Of a stretch of DNA of 64,000 nt, positions 21,007 to 34,800 are shown piece after piece. The stretch comes from Plasmodiophora brassicae. Lineage: Eukaryota > Endomyxa > Phytomyxea > Plasmodiophorida > Plasmodiophoridae. Each line of letters begins with the position of its first letter. The first letter of the stretch is position 1. The notes below the pieces were generated by a model that was given only the letters and a program-made list of their open reading frames with translations, was not told where the DNA came from and did not search any database. The stretch is from the NCBI GenBank assembly GCA_039704465.1, contig JASFAU010000003.1, positions 1,674,001 through 1,738,000 on the forward strand. Direction: 5' to 3'. The translations under genes and the position numbers were made by a program.

Positions 21007-21445
21007 AGTGTCATTTTCGGGTGTCAACCGCTTCCGCAGACGCAGATGAGCTGACGGTACCGGTGTCATCAACAGGAAGTGCACAGGATCCGACCTGTTC
21101 TGCTACTATGCCTCTCTGGTGCGGTTCGTCCTCCCGTTTGTATTTCCAGATACTGCTGCTACGCAGAAGGACGCAGGACGCCGCGCTATCCCAATTTGAC
21201 CTGCGCGCGCCTGACAATACTGTATTCCGCAATGTCCTATTCTCGTTAACTATTCAATATACTTCTGGCCCTTTTACGAATGACAGCAAGTGGCACATGC
21301 CTGGCGAGCCAGTCGCACACAGGATGTCGATCGAGGAGTGCGCCCAGCCCGTATATGTAGGTACAATATCAAGGGTGGAGGCCGCACGGCGGTCACGGAC
21401 TTTTTGCCGACCGGCCTCGTGCGGGCAGTTGTGTAGCCTCTCGCC
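21007..21445. other. tandem intergenic spacer upstream of TAF1
   Basis: This 439-bp spacer lies between the protease stop and the TAF1 start, both on the plus strand. It would contain the protease 3' end and the TAF1 promoter. No coding sequence or regulatory motif is convincing. Confidence 0.4.
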
Positions 21446-24400
21446 ATGGCCTACATCGACGATCGCGAGATGGCGTATCGCGCCTTACATCACGAATCGG
21501 ACGAGAGCGAAGATTTTGATGCCGATGATGCCGCGGACAACGGACTGCAGGTTGCCAGGCGGCCGGAATCGAAGAAGCCGTCTGCGCCCGCCGTCAACGC
21601 GATCCAATTTCCCATCGTCGACCTACCGCCGCCACCGACTGTGCATGTCCCAATGCCTCCCGTTCTACGGAAGGACGAAGACGGCTCTGATATCCTCAAA
21701 TTTTCGACCATGTACTTTACAACGGCGAACCTGCTTCCGGAGGCAACCACTCGGCGATATAGATTCCCGAAGTTGAGCATCCCTCAAGCGATCGAACGCC
21801 AAATCATCGAAGATGAATCGACATTCCTTTCCGGACCGGCGTCAGGAACATCGTCTGATGACACTGGTTTGGCAACCAGTGCTGAAGAAGCTCCGTTCGC
21901 CATGCCGATGAAGGAAGCGCCAGGGGAACTAGTCGGCATTGACCTTACCGTTAGGCTCGACGACTCCGCCTTTGCCCTTGTCGAGCAGCTTGAATGGGAG
22001 CAGGGTATCAGATGGTCGGATGGACGTGATCAACCTTCATCACCGGTGTCCTCTGTGCAGTCACTGTCATCGCCGCCACCAGTTGCACCTGCCCACGTTC
22101 CCGACATTGAAGCGGGTCTTGACGCCGAATTCAATGCCGCTTTCGGTGCTGATCCCGCTGACCCACTGCCTGAGCGGCATGAGCGTATATCGATCAAGGT
22201 CGATTTGAGGCGCCGTAAACCGTCTAGGACGGTTTTTGCTGATGAGCGAGCGGTCGTCTCCGCTCTGCCTGATGCCGATTTGCCACGGTCAAAGTTCTGG
22301 GAAGGCACATCGGCGCCATCTGCCTCTGTGCATGCCGCTGAGCTGCCGCCGCTAATGCCTCCTTTATCGTCGGTGAATCCGGATTTCGATTCGATGGACT
22401 GGCTGTCGACCGTCGTTTGGGATGAGACGCAGGCGAAGCAGCACCGACCGATGATGACGGCTTTGCTACTGAACGAGAACGACCCGAACATGATCTTTGC
22501 AGAAGGGGAGACTGCGGTCGCTGCCGAATCGCAACGTAGCGATGACGTGGACCTCGCCACACGGTTCAACCTGTCTTTGGACGACTCGGAATTGTATGCA
22601 AATGCCGGCGTTGAAGAACGCACTGTCGTCGGTCGCGCCGCCGTTCAGCATGCCCTATTTGCACAAGATCTGGCACGCCCCGTGTACAAGTCGTACTTCA
22701 CCGAGGACGAACTACGATGGTTTCACCGACCTCGCGCTCGGCTTGATGCTGCGTTTATCTCTCCCAGGTACACCGACAAGCCTCGGATTGTGGACTCTGC
22801 GAGCGCTCGCAAGTACGTCCCAAAGAAGGAAAGCGAAGTGAGCGCACGTGACGGCCGAGTGATTTTGGCTGAGTTCGTCGAAGAGCACCCTCCGCTGATT
22901 GCGAATGTCGGCATGGCGAGCGAGCTTGTCACCTATTACCGGCAGAAGCACTCCAATGACCAGACGCAGCCCGTTGTCGCTGATGGTATGGTCAAGGTGC
23001 TGTCTCCGGAGAAGGATGACGAGTCGCCCTTCATTGCGGATGTGCGTCAAGGGTCGTCGGTAATGAGCATGAACAACAACATGTTCGCTGCTCCCGTGTT
23101 CCAGCACGCGATCTCCCCCACCGATTTTCTTTTGTCTCGCTCTCCTAAACGGGCCAATTGGGTCATCCGTGAGGTCCCGGCGCTCTACACAGTTGGGCAG
23201 ATTCAGCCCAAAGTCCAGGTCAAAACACCGAACGCGCGTGATGCCAATGCTGCTCTCAAAGACATGCTCTCCGTGTTCATCTATCGGCTTCTGAGGCAGA
23301 ACCCCAAGCTGCTCATTGCCGATGTGTTCGACGCGTTCCCCACTCAATCCGAGACCGCGATCCGAGCCAAGCTGAAGGAGGTTGCCGACTTCCAGCGTGG
23401 TGGACACGAGTCAGGTTGCTGGGTCCTGAACCAGGAGCGCGCCAAACTGCCGTCTGAATCAGCGATTCGGGAGATGGTCACGCCGGAGAACATGTGTGAA
23501 TTCGCAAGCATGCGCGCTGGACAGCACCGATTGGAAATGCTTGGGATCGAAGAGCTTCTCGTTTGGACTCCACAGCTGTCGACGATCATCAGCAAACTGC
23601 AACCGGGCCTTCTCAAGCGCCAATTGGAGTACATTGAGGAGGAGTTGCAGCTGACGCCATGGAACCTGACGTCCAATTTCGTGAGCGCTGTTCAGGGTCG
23701 ATGCTTGCTGAAGTTGCAGGGTCCCGGGAACCCTCTCGGTCACGGTGCCGGGTTCTCGTACATCAAAGCCCCTCACCGTTTCGAAGCCGACCCAACGGCC
23801 CCGAAGATTGCCCCAGCGAAAGCGCTTACCGGTACTGATAAGGACTTGCGGAAGCTGAACATGCAGGAGCTGTTTGACGCCCTCGTCTTCTTTGGTATCT
23901 CTGAGCAGGAAGTGAAATCGCTGGCGAGATGGAAACGGGTTGCTCTTCTTCGCCAGCTGTCGTCTGACGCAACGCTGAACGGCGAGGTGACACAATTCGG
24001 TCGATTCGCGCGACAGCAACGGAACACGAACCGTGTGCAACATCAACGGTTCTTGAAGGAAGCGCAGAAGATATTTGATCGCCAATGTGAAGTCCTTCGT
24101 TGTTCGGTTCCGCCTTCGCTGGACGACAGGTCAAGCGAAGACGAAGCCGATGAGCTCGCCGCTGATCTCGAGGACATGCTGGATGATCGCGCGGCTTCGG
24201 CGCCTGCGACGGCGGATCAAGAACAGGCAGAATACGATAAGTTCATGCGTGAGCAGTCGTCCAAGGCTGCGGCCGCTTCTCAGCCTCCGCCGCCTGCCAC
24301 TGACGTCCAGGCCATGGACGTTGACGAAGGCAAGGTTGTGGTTGCTGCCCCGACCCAAGGACCTGCCCCAGGAGTGCCTTCTACAAAACCGAAAACCATC

Positions 24401-26112
24401 CGAAGGCGGATTCGGCGTCGGGAAGTTACGCGCGACCTCGATGGAACGGAACATGAGCGCGTCACCATCATTGACGATCCTGCATGGGTTGAAGCGTATC
24501 TTGGTATGCTGTGCATCTGCCGTGTCCCGCTGCCCGATTGCTTACCGTGTAGTAGCGGACAAGGTCGATAACGGTTCCCGGTTGAAGGCGCTTGAGGATG
24601 CACTTTCGTCGTCTGCGGCAGCGTTCAACGCCGCGACCGGCACGCCCCCTGTTGCCGATGGCTCGACGACCCCCATGCCTGTCGGCAAAGCGGGCGAGTC
24701 CGCGAAATCTCGAATCTTCCGAACCAAACGGGATGACATGAAGTCTGGCAGATCGAGGAAGAGGTATTGCTGGTGTTAGCGTTTGGTAATGGCCATTCCA
24801 ATGTGGATGTCAGATTGTTGCCTGGAACGACGTCTGGGGCGCGGTCCGCGAGCCGCCGGATGAAGGAGGCGAGGGCTGGAGCGAAACCGCGTGCTCCTCG
24901 ACCTTCTCGACCGCGTCCTCCTCGCACACCTGTCCTGGGTCCCAATGGCAAGCCCATGGTGAAATGCAGTTCCTGCCGCCAGTTCGGGCACACGAAGTCG
25001 AACCGCAAGTGTCCCAATCATCCTGGTGAGCGTTTCCGTGCAGTGATTCCTGTCACGTTCACTAACGAGATCTGGGCGCAGACAATCTTGTTCTGAAAGT
25101 GACGGATGCCGAATCGCGCGTAACGCTCAGTCTGACGAAAGTTCCTACGCCGCAACGTCATGCTCATGGCGAGAAAGGCACCGAACATCGACGAGCTGAC
25201 GGCGAACCGCATCAGCCAACGCCAAAGGCGCACCCTCCCGCGGCGGCCAAGGCAGCCAGTGCCCCTTCGACAAAGAAGAAGCGAAAGCGCGATCGCGAAC
25301 GCAGCATAGCTGTTGTGGCTGACGGAGAAGCAGAGGTACTGGACAGATATGATTCTCCGAACATCTCGTCTAATCGATGAAAACAGCGCTGCCTAAAGAG
25401 GAGAGCGTCGTTCCGAAGGCGCGGCGACCCGCAGATCACGCTGAATTCGTTTTTCAACAGCGCCCTCGATGCGACAAGCGATGTGATTGGGGTTGCAACG
25501 TTCTCGAAGCCGGTCACCGACGACATTGCGCCGAACTATTCAACCATCGTCAAGAAGCCCATGTACATTGACCTGATGAAGAAGAAGGTTCGGGAGTGTG
25601 CGTACACGTCACGTGCCGATTTCGTGGCGGACCTCGAGCTGATCGAGTCCAACTCGGTCGCGTACAACGGCCCTGAGAACTTTCTGACACTTCACGCCAA
25701 GATCGTTGTCGATGCGGCCAAACGCGACCTGGAGAATAACCGTGCCGCTGTCGAGGAGACCGAACGACACCTTGTTGAATACCATGAGCTTCAGGCGCTA
25801 TGGGCCCGTTTGGGGGCGATCATCGAGACGCTCTGGGCGAACCCAGATTCGATCCTGTTCCGGTTCAACGTCAAGAAATCGGAAGTGCCTGACTACCACC
25901 AGAAGATCCGGTCTCCAGTCAGCCTGACGTCCATGAAGGAGCGCCTGGAACGCAGCGAGTACGACTCAGTCAAGGCATTCACGCATGACCTGGATCTGCT
26001 TGTTTCTAACGCGGTCACGTACAATGGCACTGGCAACCCCATCGCCGATCAGGCTCAACGGCTCCGTCGTCTCGCCTACGAACAACTGGATCTCTCCGTT
26101 CCTCCCGCCTAA
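21446..26112 (+). CDS. TAF1: TAF1, largest TFIID subunit, with tandem bromodomains
   Basis: A first exon of about 1020 codons (21446-24503) is followed by several short exons; the first intron is 24504-24552 and others lie near 24750-24830, 25050-25110 and 25340-25430 (borders approximate). The acidic N-terminus contains TAND-like segments, and the central DUF3591 core begins near residue 530 with SMNNNMFAAPVFQH and DFLLSRSPKRANWVIREV, continuing through a winged-helix-like stretch (LADVFDAFPTQSETAIRAKL). A zinc knuckle (CSSCRQFGHTKSNRKCP) lies at about 24965-25020, then a basic NLS-like run (KKKRKRDRER). Two bromodomains follow at about 25440-25760 and 25780-26080, each with the acetyl-lysine-reading YNG. 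TAF1 scaffolds TFIID on promoter DNA. Budding-yeast Taf1 lacks the bromodomains, so this is the ancestral form also seen in animals. Its stop lies 63 bp from that of the JmjC gene. Confidence 0.93.
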
Positions 26113-26174
26113 TCATACAGCCATCCCCTATTTATTGATGCCAGTGCTTGTCTCGTTGTCGCAATGCAGTTTAA

Positions 26175-28188
26175 CTAATTAGGAATTAGGTAACCTCGAA
26201 AGATCAGCTCGGAGATAAGGTGATTGAGCGCAGGATGATCGGCAGCAGGCACGAGGCGTCGCAGGTCAGCCATGGCGAATGTCAACCCTTGTGCCAATGT
26301 CGACAGGTGGTACGCGACTGGTTCCAGTGCTGCTGGAACAGTCAGCGTCATTGTGAATTCCGGCTTGAAACCATCTGCGAATCGCGCCTGCCCAAGGGAC
26401 AACGAGTAGACGGATGGCTGCAAGCGATGCAGCACAACAGAATGGGAACGTCGAAGGATTTGCTCGCATGCAATGCCGTCATGTTCGTCTCGGAAGGTGC
26501 CGTCAATGCTGACCGGCTCATCACTCGCAGGACGGGCGTCTTCGAATACGCCATCTGGCAGACCGGGATCCGTGGTCAGATCTTCCAGAATGCTCTGAAC
26601 ACCATCGTTAACAACCAGATGGACATGTGAATGATCAACGATTACCTTCATCGACCGGTGAATCAACGATACGAAATGCTGTCGAGCGTGATCTGGGCCT
26701 TGGGACATATCCGGTCTCCGCCTCCATTCAGGATCGGCCCATAGCAACGGCAAAAGTCTGTTCGCCAGCACGTCAGCCCAACGCGCACCGTCGATAGAGA
26801 AGTTGATCGATAGGGACGGTTCGTCGTCGATCACGTCAACGCGATGCCAGAACCCAGCGGGCATGTACAGGACCGAACCTGGTCGCAGGGTGAAACGCGA
26901 AACGGCCTCACTGGAATCGCCAGGTGGCTCAAGCTGGTCTGGCACGAGCCCACACCTACGAAGCATGATGGTGTCGTCAGCCAGAGATGCTGAGTTCGAC
27001 GATCGCGGGTGGAAGTTCGTCATCGGGTCGGTCTGCGGTCCTCTGGCAATGGCCCAATGCTTGGTCCCCGACAATTGCACTATGCAAACCATGTCAGATG
27101 ACATTGTCGGCGCTGGATGCCGTGTGTCCCGAACCAGTGAAGTTGTGCTGCGCATCCCAATGCCAAGGCGTGTGATGGCGCCCTGCCACTGCGAATACTT
27201 CCACGTCGCCGCCTATGCCGCCGTCCTGGATAGCCCTGGTAAAATCCATGCCAAGGTCCTGACAGATGCCACGAATGAATCGCTTCTGGAAGTCGTACTC
27301 CGGGTTGAAGTACAGCGAATGCCCAGCTCGGTAACAGGCACGGGCGACGTCTGGCGATCCAACGTCCAGGTACTGCATGCGCCCGTCTACTGCACTCCTC
27401 ATCCACACCACGATACGCGAGGCGGAATCCAATAGCGAATCGACGTTGAAATCGGAGAGACTGTCCCTGAGAAAGCGCGTTCGGTGAACGCCGGCATGGA
27501 CAACCAGGGCGCGTCGGTTGTAGACATCGCGCATGAAGGCGTTCACGTGAAGGGGCCAGACGATGCTCTGCAAGGACGGCTCTATCGTCAGTGGGTTGGT
27601 GGAGAAGTGGAGCTTCCCAGTTGGAATCGTTTTGGTATCGAAACCGAAAACGATATCGAGCAGCCAGAGATCATCGTCGACGCGACGGGAAGCCGTGTCC
27701 ATCAGCGACAAACACTTTGCATCAACGAACACAGGAGCCTGCCCAGGCTTGTCTACAACAGCGATCTGCCTCCAGGAGCTGCTGGACCAGTCCACTCGAA
27801 CGACTTGACGGGCGCGAAACTGCACCGATCCAGCATCGATATCGTTGATGACGACAGCGAGACACCCGCTATCACCGGCATCGGCAGCTATTGTACATGG
27901 TTTCGGATGTTCCTTCTCGGACCTGTCCTGATCAGCATCGAATCCGAACGAGAACCGGTTTCCGTTGAATAGCCCGCTCAAGGCCATTCCAGTGCCCTGC
28001 CTGATGCACCGAACCGAGTCACGGGTGTCACGGAGTCCGCACGCCCGGATGCAGTTACGGCACTGTGCGTTTGCCGCCAGTCTGCTGCAACACAAATAGC
28101 TGGTCAGGTCTCCAAAGCTGAGTATCCGGATAGCGGGACAGGCGATGTCATCGATCGACCGCGTCGTACGCGATATCAAGGTCGGCAT
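26175..28188 (-). CDS. JmjC/cupin 2-oxoglutarate oxygenase with F-box-like N-terminus
   Basis: Two exons, 28188-27135 and 27079-26175 (1959 nt, 652 residues), join across a 55-nt intron inside the cupin core (HNFT to VQLSGTKHW). The iron ligands are visible: HWD of HTPWHWDAQHNF gives His and Asp, and PAGFWHRVD supplies the second His; the strand RPGSVLYMPAG is typical of the cupin-4/ROX group (NO66, MINA53, bacterial YcfD), as is FMRDVYNRRALVVHAG upstream. After the cupin the tail (residues about 500-652) contains a helical region like the winged-helix end of ROX proteins. The N-terminus (SIDDIACPAIRILSFGDL) looks faintly like an F-box, and the stretch with several Cys (about residues 33-60) may be structural. 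ROX enzymes hydroxylate ribosomal proteins; this substrate is not known. Confidence 0.85.
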
Positions 28189-28836
28189 GTCCCCGGATAA
28201 CAGGGCAGGATGTGCGTCGCAAACTACTACAATACACGAGTGGACCTGGATTCAGGTCCCATTCCAGCAGGACGTGGAATGTCAAATGACGGCTCAAAAA
28301 ACACCGTTCGAAAATGATGACAAAGGAGAGAAGCTGCCAGTGGGTCATTCGGATGTGACGGCTGTGGCGCGGGATGTGGCCGCGCCATAGCCGGTGGGTC
28401 GTCACTGGGCAGCTGCTCCCGGGTGTCGATGGGCAACATCCTCGACAGCGACGCCGGCATCGGCGATCCGCCCGGTGCGCAAACGTGGACCCTGTCCCTG
28501 GATTGCCGGCCCGATGCGCTCCAGCCACTGCTCGTCTGCCATGGCAAACGCGTTATCCTCCCGCCACACCACATCTACGAACTTGTACGAATCGCCAATG
28601 CCGAACACACAGAGGGAACGTTAGTTGACATCGTCGTGAACCCTGCCTTGGTTGCGCCCTCCTAAAGTTTTGTTGTTCGTAGAGCTCAAATCCATGACAG
28701 ATATGGCGATCTTCCCACAAAGTGTCTTCCTCGGGCAGCGCGACTTCGCGCCGCTCGACTACTCTGCCGGGAACGCATTCATGTTCCTCCTGATCGTGAC
28801 GCAGCCGGTATTCAATCGGTCCCGGTTAGTCCCGCA
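28189..28836. other. divergent region upstream of the giant HECT gene, possible first exon
   Basis: This 650-bp spacer carries open frames on the plus strand at 28423-28665 and 28652-28966 that have real ATG codons and no in-frame stop for about 80-100 codons. Either could be a 5' exon of the HECT gene, but I could not join them convincingly. Otherwise it would be the shared promoter of the JmjC and HECT genes. Confidence 0.35.
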
Positions 28837-31800
28837 ATGGCTCTGTACCAGTCGAACTTTGGCTGTCTTCTCATCGAGTTCATGTGCCGCGCTCGTCGCG
28901 TACAACTTGATATTGTGGGAAATCGGGTTCGTCGTGCTCTTCAAGGGCATCCGACGGCGTCATTGAGAGATAGCCTTCGACTGAAATTGGTGAAACAAGG
29001 CTTAGAGGATGTGCCTGGTATTCGCGGCAGCGCTGCGGGAGCGATGACCATTCTGAAGAAGGTCCGGTCGCTTGCCGATCGGGAGATGGTTGCGAGCGAG
29101 AAAGCGTTGATTACGAATGCGTTTGCTACTGAGTTTGAGTTCGCCACTTATGGACAACTTGGTCCTGCGTTTGTCGCGGCCACGTCTGGCGGCGAAATCA
29201 AGAAGACGTTCGGGACCCGCGAAGACGAACTATGCATTGCGTACCTGGGCACCCTCTGGGAAAACCTGAAGGCATCGTCCGTGTACTCCTCGCTATATCG
29301 ACTGAGGAAGGAGAACAAGTCAGCTGTCCTTGGGCGGTTGCTGCTAGCGTTCAGTGCAAGCACAGCATCGTTTCACGTGTTGATTCAGACGGCTTCTGTC
29401 CTGATGATGATGAGCTGCGAAAATCTCAACGACGATCTTCGCCTGCCATGGCAAGCTCTCAACAGCCTCAACTGCATCCGATATTCCAATCCAGTGCAAA
29501 CGTCTCGCGAGGGCGGTCGTGCCGACGATATTCCGGTCGCGACACGCAAGTCGCCTGGTGTCAAATGCTCTGTGGCTTGCGCCGCTCTCGTGGACGTCCT
29601 GGCGACCATGTGCTCTCAGGCTTCGAACTCGGATGCACCGGTGCCGACGCTCATTATTGGATTTGACTCGGCATCTTTCGCCTCCCTGTTGGAATTGCTG
29701 AACCGCTGCATGTATTGCTATTTCGCGAGGATTCGGAATGAAGAGGTGCGTCGTGATTCTTTCGACTCGGAGCTGCTTGCCGACGTTCACGATGCAGTCG
29801 TGAAGCTTCATCGCTCGGACACTAGCTTTGAGCAACGCGTCTCAACTGCTCGAACTCTTCTGAAACTCGTTCGCCTGCTCAAGTTGGATCCCACAAACCC
29901 CACCTTCCACACGCTTTACATGGATTCCGATGTCCTCCGAAGAGACATTGTTAATGTTCCGGAGGCTGTTCACATACTCGACCTGATTGGGTACAAGTTT
30001 GCGACGGCTGACGTTAAAGTCGTCGTAAAGGGGATCAGCACAGTCCAGCAGTCAAACCAGTTTCGCGCCAGCATGGTTGATGTAGATGCTCTGAACCAGG
30101 CCGGCCACGAGTTGGACTTGTTCTTGCGGCAGGCCTGGTCCGCGCTTCTCCCAAAACTGCTGTCTGTTCTTCACTTCCAAATTTGCCTCATTGCCAAGTA
30201 CCGAACGTACCCCGCCGCTCGTGACGTCCGGTCAGCAGATGCAGTGAAGAAAGGTAAATGGGATGGATATGAGAATCGTTGCGCTGTTGACCATGAAGCA
30301 ATAGAATACCTGTCTTCTGCATTCCAAGATCTCGTTCGCGTGATTGGGAGCGGCTTTGATGATTTCCAGGAAAGCCGCGATCCGTTTCGGGCAGCTACAG
30401 CTAATTGGGCAATCAAAGTCGTTTGCGACGGTATGCAAATTTTCATGCCGAAAGCAAGCCAGCAGGTACAGTAAATGGTGCCATTCGCCTAACTACGCGT
30501 CTCAAACATTGACAGGTTTCATTTTTATCTCGCATGTTTGATGCTTCAATCCCTCTAACCCCGTCATCGTCGTTCAAACGCGATTTGGTCCTTACTCAAC
30601 CTGCAAGGAAAGCGATATCGGACTACCTGTTCTGCGTTTCCTCTGTTTCAATTGATCCAGGATATTTGACCGATTTGGCTTTCGGTCTCGATGAGGGTAT
30701 GATTTGCGTTGTAATCGGAGTTACTTATCACTCAGGCCATGCTCAGATTCGTGGTCAAACTTGGTGCTCGACATTAAGAGCGAGGGATCGGAAAATATTG
30801 TTTGGAAGCGGGTATGTCGCGTCATTGCCGACATACAAGTCAGCGACTCGGATTTCGCCCGATACAAGAATGACCCTGTTGTCTCGCCGATTTTGAACAA
30901 GATTATGCGAGCAGGAAGCAGCGATGCTGCTCCAATGAAGATGGCTACGATTCATAAGGCCCTCATCCTTCTGGCGTCCCCGTTCCCAGAAGCGTTCGAA
31001 TCGACGCATTCAACCTCGTTCTTAAGTACGTTCGCCTTGACTAGCTTTGTTCTCTGAAATGTTTAACCTCTTACGTAGGCCCTAAATTGGGCACAGTCAA
31101 CAGCGATCGCTTCGCTCCTGCAGAGCGTGCAGCGAGGCTTCTGTAATAAGATACGTTTTCCGTCCAAGCAATCCACTGATCGCAGGCCTGTCAGGTTTTG
31201 TTTCCAACGGGACCTTTTCAACAGATCCATTGTGAACGGAACACGAGTAGACGCCGTCAGCTGTCACCCTGTTCTTGAGTTTGTTCGTGCATTTCTAGGG
31301 TGCACCGTTCAGCAGGTCATCCGCAACTATCCGGTGTTCTGCATGGGCCTAAGAGATTTCACTTAGGCTGACAGCATCTCTGGATTCGACGGCACGATAT
31401 CGACTGAAGTGCAGCAGTTCCAGTTCCGGAAGTCACTTGCGGGAGCCTATTTACCCCATGTTTTGTTGGGCATTGCCTCAACGTCCAGGCAGTTTCATCC
31501 AGAGAGCAGCTCGCTTGGTATCGTTCATCACCTACAAGCCGCTTTACAGTTTCCAACAGTGTCCTACAGGCGATATAATCAAAATGATGCAGCAACTACA
31601 CGCTTCTTTCGGAGGCTTCTCAGGCCTGGCTGAGGTTCCGCTGGAACGTTTAGGAGGACGCAGGTCAAAAGAATATGAGTATTCGTCAATTGAGGACATC
31701 CTCGACGGTGGCAATGCAGTGGAGGATATCCTTATTCACCCGCACTTTGATTTATCTGTAGATTCGAAAGTTCCCGAGGTATGTCACGTATCTCCCTTTG

Positions 31801-34800
31801 TGTTCGAACAATGAAACTCATCTAGCGAGTGATGCTCGTTCAGCATGGCGATCAAGAAAAGCGTAGTCGCATTGCCAACTCCCACATGATGTTCCTCCTG
31901 ACATCTCACAACGTTTCTTCCGACCTCGTTCAGCTATACGTTGAGAATTCCGGGGCCGTCTTGGAAGCTTTATCCAACCTGCAGAAGCAACCTCAGGTAG
32001 ACTTTTGCACTTCTTTACCGAGTGTCCGCCTCAAGTGCTTGGTGCTAGGCCATTTCCAGTATAATGGCCGCATGTCCTGTTCTTCAGCGTATCGTCTCGA
32101 CGATTGTCTTTGGCGAGTACGACATGCCAAACTTCGCTAAGGTAGCGTAGCACCGGGGTGCCATTTTGCATTTGGTGACCTGGTGTCTCGAAGGCTGTGG
32201 AATTGCCCTCACTTTACCTTTGTACTATGTGTGGTTCAACACTGCCCACAATTCATGACTTGGTTTTGCACACGTTCGGATTTTCGTCTTCTGGTAGCTC
32301 CTCTACGCGAGCAACTATCTGCAGTCCGTCCGGGTTGCCGGCATGGTTCGCGTTTCTTCGACATCTTACTGCCTGGGTATTGGCAAAGTTGGCTCGGAAC
32401 TGTGTCACCGGTACGTAATGCTGTGATCGACTTGCTTCTTCTAAATTTGTCCATGAAGGTGTCGGGGGCGACTTCAACGTTCTCTCAGGCAAACTCGACC
32501 AGGACACCTCTGGCTCTTCTCAAGGCAGTCCGTCGGAATCCGTTCAACAGTGGCTCAAGTCTATCTTGTTCAAGGTCTGCTTTCGTTTAGCGTTGTATAC
32601 CGTGATCCTAAATGGTCCATCTCAGGGTGGCTTTGATCGAACTCAATATGCAACGGAGTTGGGAGACGCCGATGGTTCCTGCGAGATTCGAGTCATGAAG
32701 ATGTCGGAGGATAGACGGTTCTTCGCGGATCTCATTGATGGTAAAGAGTCAGCGGGAGCACTCAATAAGGCTGTACTAGATCTTCCACAGTTTAAGGGGT
32801 TTCCGCACCGAAAATCTGGAGGGGATGCCATTGCGCAAGCGACCCGTTCTGTTGTAACAGTTCTCTTAAAACATGGAGGGCTCACTGAAACTGCGAGAGC
32901 ACTTGCCAAGAAGATTCTTGACTGCTCGGACGAGTACGTCTCACGCATTCATGCTGCATGCGAAGCTGACATTAAACGTAGCAACAAAGCTGAGCTTGTC
33001 ACGCAACCTGAGAATTCGGACCTGCTCAAACTTTGGTCAGTCGCTGACTCACTGAAAGGACACTGGGTCTTCCTCCACCAGGAAGGAATTCAAAGTGTTT
33101 GTATCGAGAAGAACTGCAAGCAGTCTGTCATTTACGACAGCGATTTCTACAGGTCTGCTGAATACCACTGTTGTAGAATGCCTTGAGCCCTGAACGGTGT
33201 ACCTAATAGGTGTAGCAACGGTCATGAGAATCAGCAGTGCGAGACCGAAGATACGTTGACTTACGAGGCTATCCGAGATTCTGTAGTCAGCAAATGCATG
33301 CTTCTCCTCAACACCGAATCCGGTTGTCGAATCGCCCTGCACCCAGCACTTATGCGACAGACGTCAACCACGCTTCGCCGCCTCCTGCAACGTAGGTCCG
33401 TTGATGCGGCCCGGTCAGACGATGGGGGATCCTCTCCTCGATCTCCGAGCGGTCGCACGATAACGGTCACTCCTTTCGAACGTTGGAAAATGCTTCGAAA
33501 CACGTTCTTGGAGATGATACCGCAGTTCCGGTCCATGAACAACCCAATGTTCCATCGTACGATTAGCGACGCGATCATCGATTTTATCAAGGTATCTGAC
33601 TCGACTCATTACTTTGTTGTTTCCCTTCTAAGTCGGCTCAGGATGAAAGGGTTGACCCTAGAGAGCTCAGTTATTCACTGGAATCTGTCGTACGGCGCGC
33701 ACATCGACGTTCCCAAGGATTCGAAATACTATCGCAGTTGTCTCACCGGGTTCCGAGCTCGCTGAAAATCGCGATCGTTGTTGAGCTCGTCTCAGCCGTA
33801 CGGGATTGGCCAGTGTTGCCCGATTCGATCGCTCCACATTTCTTTGATCGGATAGAATCAGCCGGGGTCGAGCTCCTCGGCTCTGTACGCAACGCCTATG
33901 CTGTAGTTGCTGGAAGGGCGGCCACTCTCTTCAATCAAATTGTGAACGGAAACAGTATGTCACCGAAGGAATGACGCCCTCCACGTTGAGTTGTCGCTGA
34001 TCTGATTTATGCAGAGGACGATAGCACCTTGTCAGCGCTGGTGCTAGTAGATTTCTGGAAGATTGGCTTTCGCTTATCAGATTTTGTTCTGTTGAGGAGC
34101 CTGCGGTTCACTGAGCTCTTACGACTGGACACGCATCGTGAAAACTACAATCTGGTTCAGAGCGCTCTGCGTCGTGTGTTCAACGCTGTCAGCCTTTTGA
34201 GCTTCTGTCATGATCGGTCCGACGGGATCGGCGTTAACTCTGAGAACGCGGTTAGGTCTGACGGAAGAATAGACCCATGGCAAGGGTCGGTATTGGACGA
34301 AATGCATCGTGAGCTCTCGGCTGATTGGCCTTCCTCGGCGTCAGTCGATTATTCTCGCCACGAGTATGTGATATTTGAAATTCTCAGCGTTCTCCTCCTC
34401 TCCTGCCATGCAACTCAAACTCAATCACCATCGCGAGCGCTTGATCATCTGAGATCGTCAAAGCCGTGGATTACGCTGCTTGCTATTTACCTTGCTGATG
34501 GCTTCAGCGGCACCTCATTATCCAGGCAGCTTTCGCCTCGATGCTTCAGAAGGGTTACATCTATCGCTTCCATCGTTTTTTCACGAGTTAAACCAGAGAG
34601 GCTCGCCGAAGTATACTTCGACGGAGCCAACGGCACGCCTGTCCAACTCATTGAAGACCTTATGAGGATGATTGGGCGAAACACATGCGGAACTGATTTC
34701 GACGGTATGTGCCGGGTGTCGCTGGATGAGAAACCGGAAACCCCCTCTACTGCCTCGATTTCATCGCTGGCCAACTCGTCCACCCAAGCCAATCTACGAG

